DNA of 64,000 nt, from positions 26,626,001 through 26,690,000 of the forward strand of contig OX940869.1 in NCBI GenBank assembly GCA_954871525.1, in the 5' to 3' direction. Positions 11,314 through 23,800 of the stretch are shown here, one piece after another (the first letter of the stretch is position 1; each line of letters begins with the position of its first letter). The translations under genes were made by a program, and so were the position numbers. Origin of the DNA: Parietaria judaica. Lineage: Eukaryota; Streptophyta; Magnoliopsida; Rosales; Urticaceae. Under the pieces are notes generated by a model, which ran no database searches, was not told the DNA's origin, and saw only the letters and a list, made by a program, of their open reading frames with translations.

Positions 11314-12984
11314 CTAGCTCTGCAAGAATGGTGTTCTTTCATGAGGTGGAGATGCTTCTTCTTGAGCTTTCCCCAGTAAAACAGTATACAGACCGAGCAG
11401 TACTAGAGCCGCTCCGATGACGCTAAATAAGAAAAAGCAAATGTCCGAAGATTTCGTCTTAAACATTTATTTCTCCTGAAAAAGAGTGTTGTAAAAAGAA
11501 AAATGTATGTATACATATGTATGTATCTATATACCTCCCAAGAAAGAGAGCATCACCGAGGAATATGACCCCAAAAACGACAGCGACTGCGATGGAAAAC
11601 GGCGAGAAGATGGAGGCGTAAAGAGGCCCCTTTAAGTGCAGCACCCATGTCGTGATAAATGAGAATAAGGCAGTACCAGATAGTCCCTGCAAAATATGCA
11701 TTTCTCAGATCTATCACCTTTTCTCAACCAATCAAAATAATACTCGTTTCTTACCGATGATAAAATGGCGATCAATTCTATATTAGGCCTCAGTGCCCAA
11801 TGGCTCAGGTTTGAATCTGCTAAAACGCATACCGGAACGGAGATTAAAGTCTTAAACAGGAAGTAAATGGCCGTGACAGTTCGCTCGTCCGGGTACGCAA
11901 TCACCACCTTGGTCTGAGATGATATAGTGCTATAGAATTACCGTGATGATCGTTTGCATCGGAGGAATTTCGGAGTTTGAAATTTTACCTGAACAATGTA
12001 CCAGAATGAGCTAAAAACAGCCCCTGAAACGAGTAAAAATCCTCCTAGGAGCCAGTTCTTCTCTGACGATAAAGAATCCGTCGGTGATGTAGAATTTGAC
12101 GACGAAGACGTCGGTTCCAGAATCGTGGGACCTTTGTAGAGAATCGCTACCACTGAACCTGAGATCGAAAGAATCGTGCCCAAGATTTTCATCTGTGTCG
12201 TTTTTCTTCTAAGGTCCATCTTTTCCATCCTTTCGAAGCAAACAAACAAAATACAGAGAGAGCGAGAGAATTATGGAAAGCCGCTGGAGAGAAGAGAACA
12301 GAGCAAACAATAATATGTACGTAAAACAGCGGAAACAGTGACGAAGAACTAGAAATACGGAACCTGAACGTGATTGCTAAGATGAAAGTTAAAGCGGGTA
12401 CGATGTTTTCGATGATCGAGTAAAGAGCCGGCGAGCTATACTCCAAGCCTTTGAACATACACGCGTTAGACAAGGCCCTGAAAACCCGCGAAACAATTAA
12501 ATTCTTTACCCTCGGTATTCACTTTCCGAATCGCATAATCAACCAAATCGGGAGACGAAAGAATATCAATGCGAAAATAAATGGTTCCAGAAAATTTTAG
12601 TGGTTCGCTCTCAGTATAGTACGAGTGAAACATCGAGAAACGAAAAAAGATTCCGTACCCGATTAGCGAGCTGAAGGCGATCTTGTACAAGAAAGAGAGC
12701 TTGAAAGGAGGAAGTCCTCTCCTGCATAATCAAATTCAAAGAGGATCAACTCTCTGTCATATATGTAAACTCAAAGACTTGATATCATACCTTGGGAAGA
12801 TGAAAGGAAGAGGAGGAAGAACAAGAGTGCCTATGACGTAAGTGTAAGCAATGAAGACGAAGTAGCTCAGGCCTTTGGAGCTCGCAGCTTTGTAGAGAGT
12901 GTTAATGGCGACAGTCATGAGCTCTCGCCAAGCCATGGCTGAGAATACTCCGACCTCTTTCTTCCATTCCAAACCAACACCCAT
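11314..12984 (-). CDS. WAT1-related (UMAMIT) EamA-family transporter 3, complete
   Basis: Predicted 343-aa, about ten-helix membrane transporter of the WAT1/UMAMIT branch of the EamA family. Exons on the minus strand are 12984-12791, 12721-12659, 12477-12364, 12229-11989, 11913-11755, 11686-11535 and 11422-11314 (1032 bp in total, all phases consistent). The same exon lengths as copy 1 recur (63, 114, 241, 159 and 152 bp), which confirms the model. Visible motifs are [70 protein letters not shown] and [10 protein letters not shown]. The C-terminal tail ends [11 protein letters not shown]. It is closer in sequence to the copy at 36342-38377 (shared SIIx[18 protein letters not shown] and SPFSIA) than to copy 1. 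Substrate is unknown. Confidence 0.93.
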
Positions 12985-13168
12985 CTCCTGTTCTCTTCTC
13001 TTCTCTGGTCTCGCTCTGAGACTGAATGATATTCAACATTATTTTAGTTTGGAAATCAGCATCATTTGGTTTTGTTGTTTAAGCCATTTATTTAATGTTT
13101 ATATGGCCCACATGTTTTGTTTTCGAGGCCATTATTCCATGAGAGTGTAAATGTGTAATATAACAATA

Positions 13169-13690
13169 AGGGTTATTAGTGGAAAAAGTACAAAGTTGTT
13201 TGGAAACGGCCAATATGAAGTCAACTAAAAATAATTATAGTAAAAGTACTTAAGTTTACATTTTTTTTTTCAGATCGATAGACCTCATCTACTTTTCGTT
13301 AGTTTTTTTTTTTTTAACTATTTCCGTCAGTTATGAGTTATGACGTCAACAACAAATAAAACAAAGAAACTAAAATGATCAAACCCACAAACATTAAATT
13401 AAACCTGGATGTGAACACAGATTCTTGGAACATCAACACTGCAAATTCTCATGTTTCTTCTCACATTCTCTCTCGAATTCTCAACTCATCTCCTCAATAA
13501 CATCGTCATTTGCGTTGTTGACGTCATCAATGACGAAAATAGTAAAAAAAATAACGAAAAAGTGGATAAGGTTTACCAATCCAAAAAATGTGAACTGGAA
13601 TACTTTGTCAGATTTTTTTTTTAAGTTGGCTCTACGTTACTCCATTTCCAAATAATTTAGGTACTTTTGCCGATAAATATAATAATCCTA
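13169..13690. mobile_element. Decayed long-TIR element, about 520 bp
   Basis: The outer about 190 bp on each side are diverged inverted copies. Both start with AGG-TTATTA, continue with GGAAAAAGTAC or GGCAAAAGTAC, then TTTGGAAAYGG, and end internally with TGACGTCAACAAC. The interior is AT-rich and holds no gene. No clear target duplication remains. The long arms and the GGCAAAAGTACC word place it near the other long-TIR families of this window. Confidence 0.6.
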
Positions 13691-13855
13691 ATATTTACAA
13701 GAGCTTTTTCTGCGCACCACCAATACAATATACATCAACAATTCAAATGAAATACTAATAAAGCACGGAGTAATAATAAGAAGAAATCAAAAGTGTACAT
13801 GTTAATTAATTCTGCCTAAAACTCGTCATAAATCGTCAATACTTAAATACTCTAT

Positions 13856-15726
13856 AGGAAAATTACGGCAAAAATACCCAACATTTGGTCAACATGCCTC
13901 CTGTGTACCAAACCTTTAAAACTGACGGCAAAAATACCCAACGTGTGTTGACCGTGACTTTGGCATGAAAACGTTAATTTTTTCGTTAACATCCGTCATG
14001 TGGCCGTTAGCGGCAAAAATACCCAAACTTTTTTTTTGAAAAAAATTAATTTTTAATTTTTTTAATTTATATTTTTTTTCTTTACTTGATTAGTGATAAT
14101 TACTTGAATTCCAAATACATGGAATAATACAAAAGTTAGTCAAAACATCAATTGATTTCTTAATGTGCTTGTATAAGCTACATTTGCTATAATAAAAATC
14201 TTATCATTATGAGAAATTTTAAACATAGCATTACACAAAAGTCGATCATGATATCAATTATCAATTATATATTAATTTGCATGGAAAAGCTAATTTGCCG
14301 ACTAAACCTAATCATGAATAAAACAATTACATAGTTAATTTAAGGTTGACAGTCAAACTTTAAACAAAAACCTAATCATATTGTTTTTGTTACATTTGAC
14401 TATCTAAATATATAGCATGACTTCTCAAAGAAATATTTTATAATATGTATATATATATATGTGGATGTGTGAAACTCTTAGCGCATATATTCTCAAGTTA
14501 TGACCATTACTTATATTTGTATGACTTTTTGGTCGGAACATACTTTGAAATCATATTTTCTTATCGGGGATACTTTTAGAGACGTTGATTAGCCGAGTTA
14601 ATGTCTTCACATTGCTTTAAATTCTAAGTATGAACCGAATTAACATCTTCACCATTACCATTTTCATTGGAAATTTACCGTTTTAGATCGAATTAATACA
14701 GTCAATTAATGTCTCCGTATTGAAAAAAAATGGCTTAAGAATATATGCCGGTAAAAAAAATATTATCAATGATCAACATGGCTTGATTAGTAATAATTGG
14801 CTAAAAGACCTCCCTTGGGATCCCATTAAATTTCATACCCTTAAATACCTCTGCTAAGAAACATGAATAGTGTTGAAGGAAGCTATGAAACACAATGAAA
14901 ACCCACTTAAGGTCATTCTCCAAAAAAACCATCATCAGAGTCCGATCAAACGTCTCAAACCGCGTCCTCATCGAAGGCCGGACGCGCCTCTGGTGACGTC
15001 ATCAATCTGACGTAAACCCTTCTGAGGGCGCGTGAGCGCGCGTGAAGAGGGCCGGAGACGCGTGGCTATGCGTGGGGCCACGTGGCAGCGCGTGGTGGCT
15101 CGTGTGGGGCCTGTGGGGCCGCCCGGGGTGCTCCCGGCCCACTTTAAGGTTTCCGAGAGCGTTTTGAGGCCATTTCTTTCAAACTTTATGAGTTTTTGAG
15201 TATCTTGATATTTTTGGAAACATCTGGACACTTTATTTCGCGAAAACGGACTTCCGGTGAATATCTCGGGCTAAAATTGACTTTATTTAATAAAAGAAAA
15301 ATTAATTATATAACTTTCCTTTTATTAATTTATTAAAAATCAATTACGTAAAATACCCGTAACATTATGTTTAAAATTTCTCATAATAATAAGATTTTTA
15401 TCAGCAAATGTAGCTTATACAAGCACACTAAGAAATCAATTGATCTTTTGACTAACTTTTGTGTTATTCCATGTATTTGAAATTCAAGTAATTATCACTA
15501 ATCAAGTAAAGAAAAAAAATAAAAATAATAAAAATAATTTTTTCAAAAAAAAAGTTTGGGTATTTTTGCCGCTAATGGCCACATGTCGGATGTTAACGGA
15601 AAAATTAACGTTTTCATGCCAAAGTCACGGTTAACGCACTTTGGGTATTTTTGCCGCCAGTTTTAAAAGTTGGGTACACGGGAGGCACGTTGACCAAAGG
15701 TTGGGTATTTTTGCCGTAATTTTCCT
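13856..15726. mobile_element. 1.87-kb long-TIR DNA transposon with GC-rich core
   Basis: The terminal inverted repeats are about 370 bp (13856-14235 and 15362-15726). They begin AGGAAAATTACGGCAAAAAT on the left and read the same in reverse on the right. Each arm contains three copies of the word GGCAAAAATACCCAA. The element is flanked by an exact TACTCTAT duplication (13848-13855 and 15727-15734), 8 bp or 9 bp depending on where the end is set. There is no transposase. The centre (about 14940-15170) is an abrupt GC-rich, CpG-rich block inside AT-rich DNA, with an 87-codon minus-strand frame of no recognisable family. The ends share GGCAAAAATACCCAA and TTTGGTCAA with the 468-bp family, suggesting one MULE transposase moved both. 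Confidence 0.82.
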
Positions 15727-15744
15727 TACTCTATATATATATAT

Positions 15745-16212
15745 GGTTAAGGACGACGAAAATACCCAGAGTTTGGTCAAAGAACCTCTCGTATACCCAA
15801 AGTTTAAAAATAGTGGCAAAAATACCCAAAGTTGCATTTTGAGAGTTGACCACTCCATTCTCGTATTGCCGTTAACTTACTCGTTAACTCTGGTCACGTG
15901 CACAAACGTGGGTTGCTGACATAACATATTTTGCCACGTGGACGAGCCCACATCAGCCTCGTTTACGATAAAATAACAAATTAAACCCCTAATTAGTACT
16001 ATTTAATACAACTAATTGAACCCCTAATGATTACACTTAACAAAACAGCTTTGTCCACGTGGCCAGAGTTAACGGGTAAGTTGACGGCGTTACGAGAATG
16101 GAGTGGTTAACTCCCCAAATGTGACTTTAGGTATTTTTGCCACCACTTTTAAACTATGGGTACAGGAGAGGTTCTTTGACCAAACTTTGGGTATTTTCGC
16201 CGTCATTAACCC
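15745..16212. mobile_element. 468-bp long-TIR element (MULE-type MITE), copy 2
   Basis: Same family, same length and same internal layout as 2353-2820. The ends read GGTTAAGGACGACGAAAAT and, in reverse from the right, GGGTTAATGACGGCGAAAAT. It lies in a (TA)n context directly after the target duplication of the 1.87-kb element, and a longer (TA)n run follows (about 16213-16255). Confidence 0.82.
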
Positions 16213-16213
16213 T

Positions 16214-16258
<45 letters not shown>

Positions 16259-16716
16259 GAAAGAATTAGCTAAAAGACTTCGGTTAAGATGTCGTTTCGG
16301 TCACTACCCTCGTTATATCCTGTATTTTATTTTACATTTATTTTTTACCTTAATAAATACAAATTGCGAGTTCTCATTTATTTTTTACCCAGTATTTTGC
16401 GAAATTACTAATTTGCCCTTTGGTAGTTGAGCGGTTCATTTATTACATTTTCTTTTAGGATTTTTTTTCAAACATCTTCTCGCTTCTTCTCCGTGATTAC
16501 TTCACATCGACGCTTTCTATTCCCAAGATCCCCTCTTCCCAATCCGAACGTTTTTCTCTTCTCTATTGTACTCCTCGTTCTTCTGTTCTGTTCATTCTAG
16601 TTCAAGAACGACTTTAAGCAACGAGGCTTTCATCTCTTTGCTTTCCCGGCGAAGGACGATCCTTTCAGCGACGAGTTTCTTTGATCATCGTCTACATCCT
16701 CCCCAAAGCCACATAA

Positions 16717-19477
16717 ATGGAGGTAAATGTTTATTCTTTGAGAAACCTATGCTTTGCGAACTGTTTTGGCTCGTAATGATGTCAGGGTTTACTTATTTTA
16801 CATGCAATATACTATACTATATGGTTTACGAAGAAGAACGAGTGTAGGGTTGGTTCGTACCTATTACAACAATACCGCTATCTATTTACGCTCCGTTATT
16901 TATTACCGCTAGCAGTTCGTCGTTGGTCCCTATATACTGCATTAGTGCTATGTTTTTTAGAATTGCCACTAGCTATCTATTTACACCCCGTTGTATATTA
17001 CCGCTAGAGGTTTGCCGTTGCTCCCTATATACTGCATTACCGCTATGTATAATAGACACTAATCTAGTTATGATTTTTTTCTTGTTTGAAATAACTAAGT
17101 AATGTCCTCCGGGCGTCCGAGATATACCAATGTGATGTCATCTCCGACGAAGCAAACTTCAGAAAGATCACGACTCTCATTAAAACGGAACTGACGGAGG
17201 AGGAGCTTACGTGGTACCGGATGACACAGTTTGGGCCTCTATTAGATGTCCCCACTCGCTATGAGTTCTCTGCCACACGTTTTTGGACATTGGTATCGAG
17301 AATAAGTAACGAACAAGTTCCCTTCGAGATGTGGATGTTGGTCAACAATGTTCCCCTACGATACGAGAATAAGGAGTTTGCCATCATAACCGGGCTGAAT
17401 TGTGCCAACAATGCTTTTGAGTGGCCTGCCGAAAGCCCCCTACATGTCCCATTGCAAGAACGGCTGTGGCCAAATGCAGTGGGAAAGATGACACTCGGAA
17501 TGCTGGAGGAATGCTTTGAAAACTATCATCTTGATCTAACTATGAGCAGTGATGATAAGAGAACGTTGGCGTGCCTGTGCTTCGTCTTCGGAGTCCTATT
17601 ACCCCAGAGCACCCGTGGTGAAACGGAAGTGCGTCGTTGTTTCTTGTGGATGGTGGAAGACCTTTACTCATTCGTAAGATTTCCTTGGGGTCGACTGTCA
17701 TTCTCGCAATCTCTACAACCGCTCGTGAGTGAAGGTCGACGTCGAGCACTGCGAGAGAACATCCTTGGAAACGCTGTGGAAAGATGGTAGAATGAGATGG
17801 TGCCACCTCCCATGACCTTTCGGGGGTTCATCCCCCCACTACTGGTATATGTATAAGTTTTAAGTTATATATTTACCATGGATGTCTTATATATCAATCT
17901 AACATGTTAAGTTCATGCATATTTTTGGCGTACGAGTGTTTGCCGAAAGTGGCATATGTTACAACGGAGGTTCTAGAGCCAGAGGCTTTACCTCGTATGC
18001 ACAAATGAAGAACCCAGGGGTTGTACACCGGGATTGAACATAGCATTCGCGACCGTCTTTTACGTGGGAGGATCCCGGGGGTTAGTTAGTTTATTGCTTT
18101 GCTCTACTATAAATCTACTTGTATCAATTACTTTTTTATAACATTACTCTCCTAATTGCAGGCACAATTGAGTTTGCTTCATCCCACCACGGTGGAGGCC
18201 ACGATGCCTTATGTAATATCCGCCCGACCGTACAAACTCAAGCACGACTCATGCTACCACATGCTCGTGGAGTGTTTGGAACGTGGTTCACGGATCGTCC
18301 AACGGCGGAGGAGCCCACAACCAGCGTCACCGCCACCGCCGCCGGGGTTTAAAGAGGAGAATGACGACGAGACGGAAGTAGTGGAGAGTGACGTGGAGAT
18401 GCAAGTGGAGAGTGAGAATAGCGGTGAGGACGAAGGTGAGGTAGATGGAGAGTCTGAAGGTGAAGATGGTGCCTCTGGCGGTGAGTTAGATGCTGAAGCT
18501 GCCGCTGAAGATGGTGAGCCTGGAGCTGAAGATGGTGAGCCTAGAGGTGAAGATGCTGAGCTTGGCGATGACTCAGACTCAGATGGTGTAGATGCTTGTT
18601 ACCCGGATTTATTCCCACTCTCACCAACACCGAAGTACCTCATACGCTTGTTCACCAGGTGGTTACATCGCAACACGCCAACGCCGCGGGTATATGTTAT
18701 CGGAACATACGACCGGGCCTTTTTTCAGAGGATCGTCGACCGTGATGGGTGGCTGGGCTGTGTGGTAATAATTCTTCAATGGCAATATTTCTATATTTAT
18801 TTTATCTTTATATGTTGTTACAAATTCATTGATATTAAATGCAGATCATCGACGAGATCACTCACGGGTTCCGTAAGCGACTAACAACTTTTCCTGGGAG
18901 TATTCCCAATTCTAGTTCAATCACTGTTGTCGATACTTCCTTCATGTACCAACTGACTATCATTGCTAAGAAGATACGTAGCTGTGCACTGGAAGAATCG
19001 GATTTTGGGTCTATAGATTGGGTATCAGGAGACCAACAAAGGTTTGACGGCCAAGCGTGGGCATACGTGGACAATTTGTACTTCCTGATCTGGTTCGACG
19101 CTCAGTGGATATCATGCAGAGCTGATTTCAAAACAACGCGGTTTGACCTCTTTGTTCCCAAGTCCCGTTATAGTAGTTAAGATATGAAGTCAAATGTCTT
19201 GCAGAATCTACAGTTGTACATCCCTTGGATTTTGGAAGCGTCAAACTTGACTGTAGTACCCCGGCATGCACATCTCAAGAACCGTGGTTGGACATGGAGG
19301 TGCACTTCAGGCCCAAAACTGACCCACCCTGTCGACTCTGGAATATTTGCTATGAAGTTCATAGAACTAGACATTACCGGCAGGTCCCCTTTCTCGATGT
19401 GCGGCCGTTTTGTACCTTTAGCCCGGTCCCGATACGCGATGGAAATCTGGTCGAATTGGTCGTTTCAACATTAGAAC
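16717..19477 (+). pseudogene. DUF1985 - acidic linker - Ulp1-like gene of a MULE, decayed
   Basis: A probable first exon (ATG at 16717, donor at 16723) precedes a DUF1985 domain. The domain reads from about 17100 without an ATG requirement and is open from 17221 to 17787. Diagnostic stretches are FGPLLDVPTRYEF, PLRYENKEFAIITGLNC and FVFGVLLP. A TAG interrupts the frame at 17788. Further exons follow at about 17930-18060, 18164-18770 (Glu/Asp-rich linker about 80 residues long, roughly 18345-18590) and 18844-19477. The last carries the Ulp1-like fold: LIWFDAQWISCRADFKT, then VDSGIFAMKFIEL. The catalytic His position is Gln (A-Q-W) and the catalytic Cys of the D-C-G motif is Ser (D-S-G), so no protease activity is expected. 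An in-frame TAA also lies near 19178. The gene is transposon cargo, not a host SUMO protease. Confidence 0.75.
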
Positions 19478-19494
19478 TATGTTTATAACCTCTG

Positions 19495-20225
19495 TAATAT
19501 TTTGACTACGTTTTTTACCTATTTTGTTTGGACGAGTATGTGGTAGCTATGTTTATTACTTTGGACGAGTATGTTTTGTATTCACCTTGTTTAATTACGA
19601 TGTACGAGTATGTTTATTTTTTTTTATTCACTTGTTTTGTCAATCTCTATAACATATTTCTCACTCCCTAAGTGTTATCACTAGGTTCATTCTCAGATAC
19701 TATCACCGCTAGTAAAATGATATAGCCGTTGTGAAACCGCTATTACCTAGTGTGTGTTTACTGCTGTACATTCGAAATAATATAGTAATTATTTCACCTT
19801 AACCAAAAGTGTGTATACCGCTAAGATACCACTATAGTTTTTTGCAAAGTGGGTTCGCTAGTCTACCGCTAAACATGTGAAATTATATAGGGTTACCCAT
19901 TATGAGTAGTTTTTTATGCACACAATGGGTGGTTTTTTAAAAGGTTTTGACACATAATGAGTATTTCGTACAATTCCCTAGTTATACTTATGTATAACTC
20001 TTTATTCTTAAACATGTGAAATTATATATAACAGTGAAAGAAAAATAGACTTTAACGATACTAAAGCTAATAACATATCCGTAATAACATATAACCAAGT
20101 GTGTGCCAACCGCTGTGCTACCGCAAACAAACTATTTTTTACCGCTATTACAAAGTGTGATACATATGACATAAATAGTACGACATAAATAGGGTACCGC
20201 TATTCAAAGTTGTTCTGCTATACAT
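19495..20225. other. Non-coding MULE DNA rich in ACCGCTA
   Basis: No gene. Six exact ACCGCTA copies lie at 19705, 19736, 19817, 19865, 20141 and 20196, with near copies between them. The stretch ends at the Copia insertion site. Confidence 0.6.
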
Positions 20226-20747
20226 TGTGAGCTTAAGCTTGACTTAGTCCTTCACACAGAGGGAGTCAGCCCGGGTACCAACCAGAACCGAGGAAGGACA
20301 AGAGTTCGGCCCAGCTCGGGTGAACACGAGCAGAAGGTCCGGATAAAAGGCAAGCCCAGCCTGGGGCATAAGAGCAGACCAGCTCAGGGACAGAGAAACT
20401 GTCCGATCAGAAAAGGGAAAGTCAGAAACTACCCAACAAGGAAAGCGCGTAGCTTGAGAAGCAAGCAAAAATCGAATCAAAGATTTGACGAGATTGTTTA
20501 GGGTAGTTTCTCGATTTTGTGCGATTTGGTTAGCTAGGGTTTCGCCTATGTGAGGCTATATAAACCTAGCATTGCACACTTTATAAAAAAAGCCGAGTCC
20601 ATTAGAATTTGAGTTTTAGCTTCTTGTATTTTGTCTTCGATTATCAATAGAAAATTTCTTCTCCCAAAGTTCGTGTTCTTCAATTTTCTGTTCGATTTCT
20701 TTGGTGTTATTCGTGTTCTTCGCAGATCCGTGATTTGGGAACCAACA
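20226..20747 (+). repeat. Copia 5' LTR
   Basis: 522 bp, bounded by TG and CA. It contains a TATA box TATATAAA at 20557-20564, placed as expected for the U3/R border, and is followed at once by the degenerate primer site. Confidence 0.92.
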
Positions 20748-20801
20748 AGTAGTATAAGAGCTTCAATCGAAGAACATGTTTTCATCAGAGTCACCAATCG
20801 A

Positions 20802-23800
20802 ATGAGCTCTGGTGGCGCAGAAACCAGACCCCAGAGAAGGCACAATAACTCTCCATTAGTCCATGCTCACGAATAGCAATTACGCCGTGTGGGCGTTGAA
20901 GATGAGGGTAAATCTGCAGGCGCAGGGAGTGTGGGAGGCCGTAGAGAACGGCTGTGTCGAAGGGCGCAAGGAAAGAATGGCTCTAGCTGCAATCTACAAA
21001 GCAGTTCTAGAAGATGTTCTTCTCATGCTCGCCGAGAAGGATTTTGTGAAGGAAGCATGGAAAACACTCTAGACCATACACAAGGGCGCAGATCGCGTCA
21101 AGGAGGAAAAGGTCCAGACCTTGAAGAATGACCTCGAGGTGATGAGGATGAGGGAGAGTGAATCAATTGATGATTTCGCTATGCGGCTCACGTCCATTGT
21201 GACCGGCATACGCTCACTGGGAGAGAAGGTGGAGGAGACCACTGTCGTCAAGAAGTTTCTCCGAGCAGTGCCTCGCAGGTACATGCAGATCGTGACATCG
21301 ATCGAGCAGTTCGGCGACCTCAAGACAATGAATGTCGAGGAGGTTGTTAGTAGCCTCAAAGCCCACGAAGAGAGACTTCGGGGTTACGGTGACAGAGAAG
21401 AGGAGAAGAACCTCCTGCTCACGCATGAAGAGTGGACGGCCAGACAACGGAAACCGGGGGAGCCGAGTATTCTTCAAATTCCTGAGATCGGAGCAGCTTT
21501 AGTGGAGAAGTCCGAGGACGCGGACAAGGTCGTGAACGTGGTTGAGGTCGGGATAAGCGAGGTCGCGGCAGTGGTACACCCCGTCAGCAAAGGACGACCA
21601 GGAGAGATAAAAGCACAGTGAAGTGCTACAGTTGTCAGAAGCTTGGGCACTTTGCATCTGAGTGCTAGCAGAAACCAGGGCGAAGAGACGAATCTAGCAA
21701 GATTCCCAAACGACCCGCCGGCATTGTTATTTGTCGAGCAGGAAACACACCTGGATGAGCAGAATGGCGAAAGCGACGCCAAGACCCTGGCAGGAGTGAT
21801 CATTGTGTCGATCAGCCCAGAAGCCGAGCAACCCTGTTCGGAGGAAACCAACGAGAAGGTTTTCCTTATTGAGGATAAGGTTGTTGCAAGCCCCCTCGTA
21901 GATGGAGAGAAGAAAGTCAATACCGACATATGGTACTTAGAAAACGGAGCTAGTAACCACATGACTAGGTCCGAGCTAAGTTTGAAGAGATCGATGAGAA
22001 GATCACGGGCAACGTGAAATTCGACGACGGATCAGTCGTAGATATCCGAGGCAGAGGGTCAATCCTGTTCGAGTGCAAGAAATGCGACCAGCGTCTGATG
22101 ACCCAGGTGTATTTCATCCCGAAGTTGAAGAGCAACATCATCAGTCTAGGGCAGATGACTGAGATCGGGAACACAATGGTGCTATCAGGGTCCTATCAGA
22201 AGAAGTGGACTAAGGAAGGAGAACTGTTGATGAAGGTGGAACGGACACCTAATAGACTCTACAAGATTCTCCTAAGGACGTGCCAGCCCGTCGGTTTTAT
22301 GACATCGATGGCAGACCCGGCTTGGCTATGGCACGCACGGCTCGGACACGTGAAATTTCACGCGCTCAAGATGATGGGCGAGATGGCCTTTAGGGTTCCT
22401 AAGATAGATCACCCCGACCAGCTATGTGAATGCTGCATGATCGCGAAGCCGGCGAGGATACCTTTTCCGATCAAGGCCAAATTCCGAGCAGAGAGACCCC
22501 TATAGTTAGTGCATGCAGACCTATGCGGTCCAATCACCCCAGCAACATTGGCAGGTAACAAGTACTTTCTTTTACTTGTTGATGATTACAGTCGCTGGAT
22601 GTTGGTTTATTTTTTCTTAAGGAGAAGAGCGGAGCCTTTGAGGTCTTCAAGAAGTTCAAGAAGATCGTGGAGAATGGCTCGGTGCACAGGTTAAAGGTCC
22701 TGCGTACAGACCGAGGAGGAGAATTCACTTCCCAGCAGTTTGAAGAATTCTGTGACCAGGAAGAAATTCAGCGTCACCTATCTGCACCCCACACGCCCCA
22801 GCAGAATGGCGTGGTGGAAAGGCGAAATCGAACTGTGATGAACATAGCGAGCAGTTTGCTCAAGAGCATGCAAGTTCTAGCCAGGTTTTGGGCAGAAGCA
22901 GTAAGACATGCGGTCTACCTACTTAATCGCTTGCCGACCAAGGCACTAGGAGAGTGCACTCCCTACCAGGCGTGGAATGGTAAGAAACCCCACTTAGAGC
23001 ATCTGAGAGTGTTCGGGTGCACTGCACATGTGAAGATTGCGGGGCCACATCTCAAGAAGCTAGATGATCGGAGTGAGAAGATGGTGTACCTTGGCATTGA
23101 AAATGGAAGCAAGGCACACAGACTCTACGATCCACGACACAGCAGACTCCAAGTGAGCAGAGATGTTGTGTTCGAAGAAGAGATGAAGTGGGATTGGCGC
23201 GACGAGAAAGGAGAGCCCGAGCAGAACTCAGTAGAGTTCATAATCGAAGATGAAGAGGGTGTTGCCGAGCAGGATCAGCTCGGAACACCAAGCTCGGCAA
23301 CAGTCTTTCCAAGCACGAGAGAATTTAGCCCGGGAGAGAACAGCCCGGATACACCACGAACACCAAGTCCGAGCAGGATTAGCATATCCAGCTCGGGAGA
23401 TTCCTCGATTAAAGATAGCCCAAAGGGATTCCGACCCCTAGCAGACGTCTACGATCAGACTCAAGAAGTGGAGATGAGCCTGAAGGAACTTTCTTTATTA
23501 TTCGCAGAGGAGCCAGCCAACTACTAGGAGGCAGCAGCCGAGCAAGAGTGGCAAGAAGCAATGAAGAAGGAGATGGAGTCCATCGAGAAGAACAGGACAT
23601 TGGAGCTAACCGACCTGCCTAAAGGTCATAATCCCATCGGCCTGAAGTGGGTGTATAAGCTGAAGAAGGATACCGAGGGGAATGCCCTTAAGCACAAAGC
23701 AAGGCTGGTAGCCAAAGGCTACGTACAGAATAAAGGCATAGACTCTGAAGAAGTTTTTGCTCCAATAGCTAGAGTGGTCATGATCAGACTCATCCTAGCC

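Noticed and set aside
14968..15231. 87-codon minus-strand frame in the GC-rich core of the 1.87-kb element
   Set aside because: Open frames are expected in GC-rich DNA. There is no domain and no conserved start context, so it is not called as a gene, though the core may be captured sequence.
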